From: Undibacterium sp.
Lineage (GTDB): Bacteria > Pseudomonadota > Gammaproteobacteria > Burkholderiales > Burkholderiaceae_D
NCBI GenBank assembly: GCA_019752975.1
Contig: JAIELM010000292.1
Coordinates: 1-10,433, forward strand
DNA: 10,433 nt
Reading direction: 5' to 3'
How positions within the stretch are numbered: position 1 is the first letter of the stretch; each line of letters starts with the position of its first letter. Below the pieces are notes generated by a model, which saw nothing but the letters and a program-made list of their open reading frames with translations, ran no database searches and was not told the origin of the DNA. The translations under genes were made by a program, and so were the position numbers. This document shows, in pieces, positions 1 through 7,195 of the stretch.

Positions 1-25
1 CGACAGCAATGCAGTGAATCAAGTC

Positions 26-63
<38 letters not shown>

Positions 64-64
64 T

Positions 65-116
65 GAGCGGGGACAGGAGACGGAATGCAAATCACCGCGC
101 CTGTCCTCGACTCTAC
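65..116 (+). ncRNA. Group II intron domain VI with branch-point A110
   Basis: Positions 65-77 pair with 100-113, including GGACAGG against CCTGTCC. The only unpaired base in this stem is A110, flanked by C68-G109 and G67-C111. That is the geometry of the branch-point adenosine that attacks the 5' splice site. The stem is capped by an irregular loop with a small CGG/CCG helix. TAC (114-116) would be the last intron bases, and the 3' exon would begin TGATAGCGG. Confidence 0.88.
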
Positions 117-148
117 TGATAGCGGCTGACTTGTCACAAATGATCAAT

Positions 149-1726
149 CTAATGCGCATCAAGCGTCTCAGCATATTCGCCCAAATCAGCTTGTGGCTGA
201 GGTGCAATTCCAGCTAACGCCATCTCGCAAGTATTCAAAGCGCCTTCGATAAAGCCTTGATAATCGGAATAGGCTTCGCCCACGATATGGACATTCTTGG
301 CGCCAGATCCAAAATCAAATGCCTTAAACGCTTCCATCACGCGCCAAGAACGCACACCCGGTTGCCAGCCATGGTTGGCCGCACCATATGGCGCCCGTGC
401 CCAGTCGCGTATGCCGTAAGTTAAAATCGAATTCTTGATATAGGCGGTGGATTCATCCACCGATTGATGGCTAAATAGTTCTTTGGACTGTGTCGTTAAA
501 TTCAAGCCAGCGACTGCATGTTCTGGCGCGTTCACGACACGATGCACATCCCGTGCAATGAACAGCGAGAACGCATCGACGATATTGACGTTTTGATCTA
601 TTTCTGCCCTGTCGTGTTTATGCGGTTCGGTCAAATAGTGTTTCCAAAACTCGGTCGTCGGTCTATCCATGTAAAGCAGAATCATGCCATGGCCGTCATG
701 ATCGGCATTGGGTGCGCGGCGGAAATAATGGATCTCACGAGTCGGCATGCAATTGGCATATTGCTGTGGTCGTTGATCGTAATTCCACCAAGGTTTATCG
801 GTCACAAAAAATACTTTCAGCATCGGAAAACCATTGACGCTGTCTAACTGTTCGCTAATATGTGATGGCAATGAGGATGCCAATTTCAACAGGGGCAAAC
901 GTGGTAATGCTAAGATGAGACGGTCGGTCTGTAGTTGTATCATGCCATTTTGCGTGGCGACGTCGACCTCCAAGCGTTTTTGCCCTATACCCATAGGGCG
1001 AAACGCTAATAAACGATGCGCCCCTGCACAGGTTACGTTGGGATGATTGCGCAAACGCGCCATGATACGTTCGGTCAACTGGGCTGAACCACCTGCGATG
1101 CTGGCTAATTGCTGTCCCACCGTTTTCAAAGCACGTAGCCACCAAATGATCCACTCGATCGCATTCAAATTTTCAGGAATCATGTGATAAAAAGTGCCGG
1201 TGTCGCGTAACTTGACCAACGCGCGATGACTCAAAATTCCTTGACTAGAGAGCGCATTCCAGAAGCCCATGTTCCACAAAGGCTGCCCATGTAATTGTGC
1301 GTGTTTGCGCATCTGATAAAAATCTTGTTCGGTTAAACTATCAATCCATGCTTGCTCCTTGGGATCGCGCCCCATTACTAACATGATGCCACGTTTAAGT
1401 AACTGTAGTGAATTTAGACCCTGCTCTTCGGGCGATAAATCACTATCAGGCATCACCACTTCTTCGGCACTTGGCCCTGAAAAATCGACCAGCTCGACCC
1501 CAAGTTCGGCACACAATCGGGCAAAGCGTGGCTGTAAAGTCGGTTCAAAACGCATCGGCCCGTATTCCGCAATGAAGCCGTTCATCTCTTCAGTTTCGAT
1601 ACGCCCGCCCCAACGGTCGGCCGAGCTTTCTAAGATTAATACCTGGTGTCCTGCATCGGCTAATTGCATGGCGCAATACAAGCCAGAAATACCGCCACCG
1701 ACGACAATGATAGGAAGATTTGTCAT
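149..1726 (-). CDS. Flavin amine oxidase, L-amino-acid-oxidase-like
   Basis: This FAD-dependent oxidoreductase of 525 residues belongs to the flavin amine oxidase family. Seen in the sequence: an N-terminal dinucleotide-binding fold with GGGISG at 10-15 and acidic E33 at the end of the second strand; GGR at 40-42; GPMR at 56-59, which in L-amino-acid oxidases carries the arginine that holds the substrate carboxylate; and a C-terminal GEAYSDYQGFIEGAL motif of the FAD-binding type. Such enzymes oxidatively deaminate amino acids or amines, giving ammonia and hydrogen peroxide. The substrate cannot be read from sequence. There is no signal peptide, so a cytoplasmic location is likely. I chose ATG at 1726 because the protein begins MTNLPIIVVGGG, the usual few residues before the Rossmann strand. 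A TTG nine codons upstream is possible but adds only an unremarkable leader. The ribosome binding site (GAGAAAG) is weak. The gene is divergent from the large exported protein gene and converges on the intron. Confidence 0.88.
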   Translation of the reverse strand: MTNLPIIVVGGGISGLYCAMQLADAGHQVLILESSADRWGGRIETEEMNGFIAEYGPMRFEPTLQPRFARLCAELGVELVDFSGPSAEEVVMPDSDLSPEEQGLNSLQLLKRGIMLVMGRDPKEQAWIDSLTEQDFYQMRKHAQLHGQPLWNMGFWNALSSQGILSHRALVKLRDTGTFYHMIPENLNAIEWIIWWLRALKTVGQQLASIAGGSAQLTERIMARLRNHPNVTCAGAHRLLAFRPMGIGQKRLEVDVATQNGMIQLQTDRLILALPRLPLLKLASSLPSHISEQLDSVNGFPMLKVFFVTDKPWWNYDQRPQQYANCMPTREIHYFRRAPNADHDGHGMILLYMDRPTTEFWKHYLTEPHKHDRAEIDQNVNIVDAFSLFIARDVHRVVNAPEHAVAGLNLTTQSKELFSHQSVDESTAYIKNSILTYGIRDWARAPYGAANHGWQPGVRSWRVMEAFKAFDFGSGAKNVHIVGEAYSDYQGFIEGALNTCEMALAGIAPQPQADLGEYAETLDAH

Positions 1727-1875
1727 GTTTACTTTCTCAATAAGTGCGCGCAAATAAGCGTGGTGGCGAGATTATCCTAGAAATGGCTGCGACTGGCTAA
1801 TTTCGTGAATGACTAGGCGATTGATGGAGGGATGGCTAATTTATGCTCTTGCCATCTATTGATGTAAGTTCCGTA

Positions 1876-1890
1876 ATTCTATTGTAGAAT
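1876..1890 (+). promoter_or_regulatory. Inverted repeat overlapping a -10-like box
   Basis: ATTCTA-TTG-TAGAAT is a perfect 6-bp dyad with a 3-bp centre. Its right arm, TAGAAT, matches the sigma-70 -10 consensus at five of six positions. That would put a transcription start near 1897, about 35 bp before the ATG of the large exported protein. No good -35 lies at 16-18 bp; a TTGATG at 1859-1864 is spaced 20 bp away. An activator-dependent promoter or a coincidental dyad are both possible. Confidence 0.35.
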
Positions 1891-1903
1891 CAGTAGCTAA
1901 TGA

Positions 1904-1919
1904 TTTTACCATGGTAAAA
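1904..1919 (+). promoter_or_regulatory. Perfect 16-bp palindrome, operator candidate
   Basis: TTTTACCATGGTAAAA is fully self-complementary with no spacer. It sits between the putative transcription start (near 1897) and the ribosome binding site AAGG (1920-1923), which is 7 bp before the ATG at 1931. A repressor bound here could block early elongation of the large exported protein gene. As an RNA hairpin it could also hinder ribosome access. I do not recognise a specific regulator family from this sequence. Confidence 0.45.
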
Positions 1920-1930
1920 AAGGTATAAAA

Positions 1931-4900
1931 ATGAATCGTTTACTCCTCGTCCTCCCTAGATTTTTTCTCGGTTTTTTTCTCAGCTCTGTTCTCAGCTCTT
2001 TTCTTTGCGTATCCGCTTTTGCCGCTGCGTTTACCACTGTGAATTGTACGAATTTAACCAACGCCATCGAACTAGAAACATTGTGCAAGCCGGGCGCTAC
2101 CTCAGCTTGCATTCTGGTGAGTGGACAGACCTATAAAATTTCCGCTAGCTCTAGTTCTCTGAACAATAGTTATCCTCCCATACAAATCCCCTCCAGCACC
2201 GCACTCTGTATTTCTAACAGTACGGTGAGTGGTACGCCGTTGACGCTCTACGCACAGTCTATTGGGGTCAACGGTGGTACTTTTCAAATCGGTAGCGCTC
2301 AGTCTCCTATCGCTTCAATTAATCCTGTCACTATCGTGATGACTGGAAATAGCAGTAATTCACATGCGCCGCAACCAGTCTGCAAAGAGCAGGGCTCGGG
2401 TATTACCTGCTCCAGTATTGCCAATAAAACGGCGGCAGCCTCGAATGGTCGTGACATCACCGTCATGAACGGTGGTCACTTATTTGTATACGGTGCAAAA
2501 GGTCTTACGAAAAACGCCAATGGTAGTTTTCTACATGATTTGCTTGGTGGTCAGAGTTTTTCAGCATGCTATACCATGCAAGGTCAGCCGACCCCGGGCA
2601 ATTGCTCCACCGATTTCGGTACTCCTACCAACAATCTTGAGCTCGATCCTTATTTTAATAAATCCATAGGATCCAATAGTTGGGCTTATTTGGCCATGCC
2701 AGCGGGTGCAAATTACTACAACGCCAATGGTCAAGTGCAAGCGCCGGTGGATTACAGCAAACTGAAAGTCTATGTGGACAGTGGTTTGACCACACCTGCT
2801 ACGCTGCAGGGGACAGAGACCACGCTGGTACTGTCCAAGGATGTCACTAGTGACTCGACCACGGGCTGGCAGGTAGGAGATTGGGTCAGCGTCTCCACTA
2901 CAGGATTTTCTTCGCATCAAAGTGAAATCGTACAAATTTGTGGGGTACTTTACGCACCCAATCCGGAAACGAATACAACGGTTTACCCTGAATTGAGCAA
3001 TGATCCGTTCTATAAAGGAACGACGACCGGGGCGGCCTCTTACAAAGCAGCGCTGGGCTTGGGCAAAGCGGTCTCCGTCTTAGTGTTGGCAGGCAGGGGC
3101 TGCAACGTCGGAATTTACCAGGACCCCGGAGCGGTCGGTACGCCATTAAAACATTACCATTTCGGTAGTTTGATGACGACACCGGGTTTTTTTCCCGCAG
3201 GCAGCACCGGCTATACCAATAGTAGCGGTACTCAATACCAAAATATTCAGAATGGGCAAGCGTATAGCATGTACGATGGTAGCTTGCGTAATTTTGGTAT
3301 CGACGAACGTGCAGAAGTGGCTTTGTTAACGAGAAATGTCAAGTTCACATCCAGTGCAGGCCAAGGCAGTACTCCTCCTCAATCGCCAGTCGCACAGCAA
3401 TACTATGGTGGCCACCTAGCGGTCATGAATATGGAAGTTGGTGCAGCCAACGAACAAGTCGAATTGCTTGGGTTAGAAATCGAGAAATTTGGACAAGCGC
3501 TGGTGGGGCGTTATCCCTTACACTTCCATCGTTTGAACGCCGATAGCAATACGGAAGATGCTCACTTGCGCGTACAGGACGTCAGCGTGCATCATAGTTA
3601 CAACAAATGCTTCGTGCCTCACGCGACCAAGGGCATCAAATTCTACAATAACGTATGTGTACGCGCCATCGGGCAGGGGTTTTACTTAGAAGACGGTTAT
3701 CGAATTGAAGACAATCAATTCGTCCGTAACTTGGTCGTTGGCGTGATGGGCGCCAGCCTAGCTTACACACCATATAGTTCGGCTCAGCAAACACCACTGC
3801 CAGCTCCAGGTACTGGCAATAATCAGTTCTGGTCTGGCGATTACCTAGTCAACGATTCAAATTTCATCAGTGGCAATTATGATCCATCACAAATTGCCGA
3901 TACTTCAGACTCGGGGGCGAATACTGGTTACCCGATAGATGCACTCAATCCCAACGGTTTCTGGATCACGAGTCTGGGTGGTCAATTAACCCCCAACATG
4001 TTTATCAATAACTCGGTAGCCGGCTGTCAGATGCAGGGTCGTGCGTATTGGATACTTACTCAAACATTGCCCAACGCTTATACAGGAGCATTCCCGAAAC
4101 AGACCAGCTATCCAGTCTTTAATGGCAATCGCGGTCATGGTTGTTATGCTGGAGTGGACACAGATGCCCGTATGTTACTGGGTAGCGCCAACGCCACTAC
4201 CAGCGCGCCTTACCCAGTTCCGCCAGCGGTCGGGGTCGGCGCTCAGGCCAACGCGCCTATCGTCATTTTTAATGACATGACGCTCACACGACAACGCTAC
4301 AAGGCTTTTTGGACTCGCAGCTTGTTTTCCAGCCTATTGAATAGTCGCTTTTCTGCTAATAAACAGGGCGCCACGATCTTGGGTGGGGGCGGTCCAGAAG
4401 GCAATCTGTTGGGGTTCTGGGGATTGGTGAAAGACAATGTCTTCGCCAGCGTTACCAACAACAATGTGGATCGCTATTACGATTGTGAAAAGCATATGGC
4501 TAACCAGAGCAGCTCCATGCAAGCGCTGGGCGTGAATAGCTATAATGAGGCGTCCGAGTGCGTTGCTTTTGCGACTACGCCCGTAGTTGGGCATGACCAA
4601 ACTCTGCTCGTCAATGTCGGTATCGCCAACGACACTATCGTACTGGCGGGTGAGGGCTCTGCCATCAACGGTAGCTTGCAGGGCTATACCTATTACGATG
4701 GCCCTGCACGCATGGAATACACCCGTTTCATCAATTTCAGAGCTGATCCGACTGATTACATCAATCGCGATAATGGCTTGACACGCTATCTCACCACACG
4801 AGTGGATAGCAGAAAAATGCTGGACAAAAACTACTCCATCGATCAGTTCGGCATTGTTCTTAATCCAATCCCACCGCAGACCAAAGGAGGCGCTCATCAT

Positions 4901-6859
4901 TACGGTTATGAAGGCGATCCGGCTATGGCTTGGATCAAAGGTAATAGTCAATCGCTGCCGCCAACGCAATATACCTTGGGTAATATTTGGGAAAACACTG
5001 ATTACAAACATCAGGTTTTCACCGAAACCGTCAACATGGCCAATGGGATTTCTGATGGCGATAAACAAACCATCATCCTCGATAAAGACGCTAGCTTAGC
5101 GGGCTTTCAGGTCTGCAATCAAAGCGGATGCAACGATGCTATCAATCATTATCCGATTTCTTTGAATAATCTTAGTTTTTACGCTACCCCGTACACTATT
5201 GACGAGCCGCATGCGATTGGACGTAACAACGTGATCGAAACGGCGATCATGTCACCGCATAAGTACGCCACCATTAACATCGAGACCAGTCCTAACGAAA
5301 GTGTTGGAGCGGCGCCAGCCAACGGCAATGGTGTCACGGGAAATGGCGCCTTCAATTTACAAATAAATCGCGACATGCCAGCTTACGACAACAAGTCTTC
5401 TTCCATCATCCTCTACGGTCGCGGAGGCCAGCCTATTTTCGAAACTTTTTTGATGAATAATATGGGCTACAGCATTTATCCGCAAAACAATGCCACACCC
5501 TCGAAATTTAACGGTAATTTATTGTTGTCTTACTCTGATGCACCCACCGATAGCCTGTTCATTGATCGCATTGGTCTTTGCATGGGTACTGACCTCAAAG
5601 AGTCGGAGATTACTGTGGGCCGTTTGTTGCGCCAATGGGGTTCAAGCACGAATTATCTCAGCGCCTCCCCTTACTGGACGGACATGCAGAATGTCAATAA
5701 CTGCCAAACTTTATTTAATGGTCAGGGCTCGTGGTCAAGCTGTAATTCCAATGCCACTGCATTGACCCCACTACCGAAGACTGGCTCACTCAAGGACATT
5801 AACCTTGAGTTTGTTGCCCTTTCAAAGTTGCTTCCAGGTGATAGCGTCTCGCAATCCTATTTTTATGATAAAACCAGCGGCATGCTTTACTTCAACATGC
5901 TACAACTGGGCGACAACGAAAGCCAACTCACCGCCATCACTCCGCCTTACTCCACCTGCGATGCCAGTACTTATCAAAGTGCGTTTCCTAACTACAGTAG
6001 CTATGAAATGTTCAGCAACAGTGGCAGCATTACCGCTTCGCTGCAAACGGCCTGTTTTTTTCCGAAAAACCAAGCCAAGGTACAGGCACCACAAAATAGC
6101 CGCATGATCAATTGCCCGCGAGCAGGTTGTAGCGCATATACTGTAGGCGTTACTGGTAAACACAAAGGCAATGGGATTTGCACACCATCGGCGCAAGCGC
6201 TAATTGTGCCACCAGCGAGCGTGAATACGGCGATTACTCAAACCAAAGTCGATGCGCTCACCCATCAACTTGTATACGGTTCACCGTATTGGTTAACCAC
6301 GCAAAATGGTCTTACTGTCGTGTCACCGACGCTAGGAAAGGTTGCGGTATCCAACTACCCCGGTAGCGGCCAAACGGCTAAGAATTTTCATTTTTATTGT
6401 GACCAAGCGATTAGCCCAAACAAGGGAGGCAAAGGCCTGCTACCCTTGTTCGGACTCGCCTGCGCGACCACTAATACGATCAATTTGCTGGGTAATGGTC
6501 CGGGCACACCGACAGTCAACACACAATGGAATTTGGTCGCTGGCGCAGGTATGACAGCGACCATTAGCGGTGCAGATTTTGTCGGTCCACCTCCAACCTA
6601 TACGCCGGCTTCGAGTTATACCGTTTCACAGAGCTCGTCTTTGCCAGGTGGGCTGTTCTATCTCTTGAATAGCTATCCGCAAACAGTGACTCTGACTATC
6701 AGTGGCACCTATTCCGGCAGTTGTTCTACGATCATCTTAAATGCTGATGGGTCGGTAAACGACGAAAAATGTAGTAGTCAATTTCGTAAGCACTTGGTGT
6801 TTGTGAAAGGTGGCGGAAATGCAGGCGCGCCACCATCTACTATTATCGTAAATCCCTGA
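1931..6859 (+). CDS. Secreted CEMIP/TMEM2-like G8 and beta-helix protein
   Basis: This exported protein has 1,642 residues. Residues 1-33 form a Sec signal peptide (cleavage near A31 or A33); C26 does not sit in a proper lipobox. The next 600 residues follow the animal CEMIP/TMEM2/PKHD1L1 layout. VNGGTFQIG (113-121) and MNGGHLFVYG (179-188) resemble G8-region strands, with SWAYL at 250-254. GWQVGDWVSVSTT (312-324) continues to HQSE (329-332). ERAEVALLTRN (459-469) and YGGH (492-495) lead into GRYPLHFHR (526-534), VHHSYNKC (553-560) and FYLEDG (584-589), the beta-helix signature. LDKDASLAG near 1050 resembles the DxDGSxTG segment late in CEMIP. Residues after about 1070 are unassigned, cysteine-containing and Ser/Thr/Asn-rich. 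Human CEMIP and TMEM2 are linked to hyaluronan binding and degradation. A role in polysaccharide binding or cleavage here is inference. It is likely secreted or surface-exposed. AAGG (1920-1923) supports the start. Confidence 0.82.
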   Translation: MNRLLLVLPRFFLGFFLSSVLSSFLCVSAFAAAFTTVNCTNLTNAIELETLCKPGATSACILVSGQTYKISASSSSLNNSYPPIQIPSSTALCISNSTVSGTPLTLYAQSIGVNGGTFQIGSAQSPIASINPVTIVMTGNSSNSHAPQPVCKEQGSGITCSSIANKTAAASNGRDITVMNGGHLFVYGAKGLTKNANGSFLHDLLGGQSFSACYTMQGQPTPGNCSTDFGTPTNNLELDPYFNKSIGSNSWAYLAMPAGANYYNANGQVQAPVDYSKLKVYVDSGLTTPATLQGTETTLVLSKDVTSDSTTGWQVGDWVSVSTTGFSSHQSEIVQICGVLYAPNPETNTTVYPELSNDPFYKGTTTGAASYKAALGLGKAVSVLVLAGRGCNVGIYQDPGAVGTPLKHYHFGSLMTTPGFFPAGSTGYTNSSGTQYQNIQNGQAYSMYDGSLRNFGIDERAEVALLTRNVKFTSSAGQGSTPPQSPVAQQYYGGHLAVMNMEVGAANEQVELLGLEIEKFGQALVGRYPLHFHRLNADSNTEDAHLRVQDVSVHHSYNKCFVPHATKGIKFYNNVCVRAIGQGFYLEDGYRIEDNQFVRNLVVGVMGASLAYTPYSSAQQTPLPAPGTGNNQFWSGDYLVNDSNFISGNYDPSQIADTSDSGANTGYPIDALNPNGFWITSLGGQLTPNMFINNSVAGCQMQGRAYWILTQTLPNAYTGAFPKQTSYPVFNGNRGHGCYAGVDTDARMLLGSANATTSAPYPVPPAVGVGAQANAPIVIFNDMTLTRQRYKAFWTRSLFSSLLNSRFSANKQGATILGGGGPEGNLLGFWGLVKDNVFASVTNNNVDRYYDCEKHMANQSSSMQALGVNSYNEASECVAFATTPVVGHDQTLLVNVGIANDTIVLAGEGSAINGSLQGYTYYDGPARMEYTRFINFRADPTDYINRDNGLTRYLTTRVDSRKMLDKNYSIDQFGIVLNPIPPQTKGGAHHYGYEGDPAMAWIKGNSQSLPPTQYTLGNIWENTDYKHQVFTETVNMANGISDGDKQTIILDKDASLAGFQVCNQSGCNDAINHYPISLNNLSFYATPYTIDEPHAIGRNNVIETAIMSPHKYATINIETSPNESVGAAPANGNGVTGNGAFNLQINRDMPAYDNKSSSIILYGRGGQPIFETFLMNNMGYSIYPQNNATPSKFNGNLLLSYSDAPTDSLFIDRIGLCMGTDLKESEITVGRLLRQWGSSTNYLSASPYWTDMQNVNNCQTLFNGQGSWSSCNSNATALTPLPKTGSLKDINLEFVALSKLLPGDSVSQSYFYDKTSGMLYFNMLQLGDNESQLTAITPPYSTCDASTYQSAFPNYSSYEMFSNSGSITASLQTACFFPKNQAKVQAPQNSRMINCPRAGCSAYTVGVTGKHKGNGICTPSAQALIVPPASVNTAITQTKVDALTHQLVYGSPYWLTTQNGLTVVSPTLGKVAVSNYPGSGQTAKNFHFYCDQAISPNKGGKGLLPLFGLACATTNTINLLGNGPGTPTVNTQWNLVAGAGMTATISGADFVGPPPTYTPASSYTVSQSSSLPGGLFYLLNSYPQTVTLTISGTYSGSCSTIILNADGSVNDEKCSSQFRKHLVFVKGGGNAGAPPSTIIVNP

Positions 6860-6863
6860 GATA

Positions 6864-6940
6864 AGACTTCAGCGCAAGCTATTGCGCGATTGCGAGACTG
6901 CGTTTGACTGTCCGCTGGAGATATGCGGAAGTCTCAATTT
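6864..6940 (+). terminator. Branched hairpin region after the large gene
   Basis: Just after the stop codon there are a perfect 6-bp hairpin with a 4-nt loop (GCGCAA 6872-6877 with TTGCGC 6882-6887) and a second one (TCCGC 6911-6915 with GCGGA 6925-6929). An outer helix AGACT/AGTCT (6864-6868 with 6930-6934) could enclose both. Alternatively GAGACT (6894-6899) could pair with AGTCTC (6930-6935), which excludes the outer helix. CAATTTT follows. It may terminate transcription or protect the mRNA end; the T-run is short, so I am unsure. Confidence 0.4.
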
Positions 6941-7061
6941 TAAATAAAACATCGTTCATTGACGGTAATTTCAGAATCATGAGCCGTCTGCGTATGGCTT
7001 TGCGCGTATATCGTTAGAGACTTGATTACGCGGTATCCCTCACTTCCTTTCAATTCTCAGG
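6941..7061. other. Intergenic segment without a gene
   Basis: No credible ORF is present. There are two weak dyads: GACGG (6961-6965) with CCGTC (6984-6988), and CGCGTA (7003-7008) with TACGCG (7027-7032). Each is short and has a long loop. They may be incidental or part of a structured transcript with the neighbouring hairpins. Confidence 0.3.
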
Positions 7062-7107
7062 TTTCCTAGTGATTTGAGCAGCCTCGTTTGCTAGGAAATT
7101 TTCTTTT
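7062..7107 (+). terminator. Intrinsic terminator-like hairpin
   Basis: TTTCCTAG (7062-7069) pairs perfectly with CTAGGAAA (7091-7098), followed directly by TTTTCTTTT (7099-7107). The 21-nt loop contains a small GAG/CTC helix (7076-7078 with 7083-7085). The stem is not GC-rich, but the T tract is good. It lies about 200 bp after the large gene and 90 bp before the next start, so it could end the upstream transcript or act as a leader attenuator. Confidence 0.5.
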
Positions 7108-7124
7108 GCAGTCTGGAGTCTTTG

Positions 7125-7149
7125 ATCATGAGTAGAAGTCGTTCATGAT
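7125..7149 (+). promoter_or_regulatory. 7-bp inverted repeat, operator candidate
   Basis: ATCATGA (7125-7131) and TCATGAT (7143-7149) form a perfect dyad with an 11-bp spacer, about 18 bp centre to centre (nearly two helical turns). It lies 46 bp before the ATG at 7196. A -10-like TATTAT follows at 7168-7173, without a clear -35 at the right distance. A dimeric regulator site is plausible but unproven. Confidence 0.35.
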
Positions 7150-7195
7150 TTGCCATCCATCATCGACTATTATTTTGTTCAATACGGGAGTTCTT

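Larger units (their letters stand above)
1727..1930. promoter_or_regulatory. Divergent intergenic region
   Basis: These 204 bp separate two divergently transcribed genes and must hold both promoters. On the minus strand, GATAAT (reverse complement of 1771-1776) is a possible -10 for the oxidase, with no convincing -35. The decamer TGGCTAATTT occurs twice in direct orientation, at 1794-1803 and 1833-1842. On the plus strand there is a -10-like TAGAAT (1885-1890) and two dyads, which have their own entries. No small ORF or RNA gene is visible. Confidence 0.45.

Noticed and set aside
1727..1753. TTG start extending the oxidase by nine residues
   Set aside because: The ATG at 1726 gives the usual short lead into the dinucleotide-binding strand. 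The extension has no better ribosome binding site.
1931..2029. Lipoprotein signal in the large exported protein (SSFLC, C26)
   Set aside because: The residues before C26 (S-F-L) do not fit a lipobox, while AFA/AAA sites a few residues later suit ordinary signal peptidase I.
4334..5068. 244-residue minus-strand ORF inside the large exported protein gene
   Set aside because: It is the opposite-strand shadow of a long real gene whose plus-strand frame has clear family motifs. No ribosome binding site or domain is visible.
7145..7195. Upstream ATG start for the unknown exported protein
   Set aside because: It would place 17 residues before a clean signal peptide, and it overlaps the dyad at 7125-7149. 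The ATG at 7196 has GGGAG at 5 bp.
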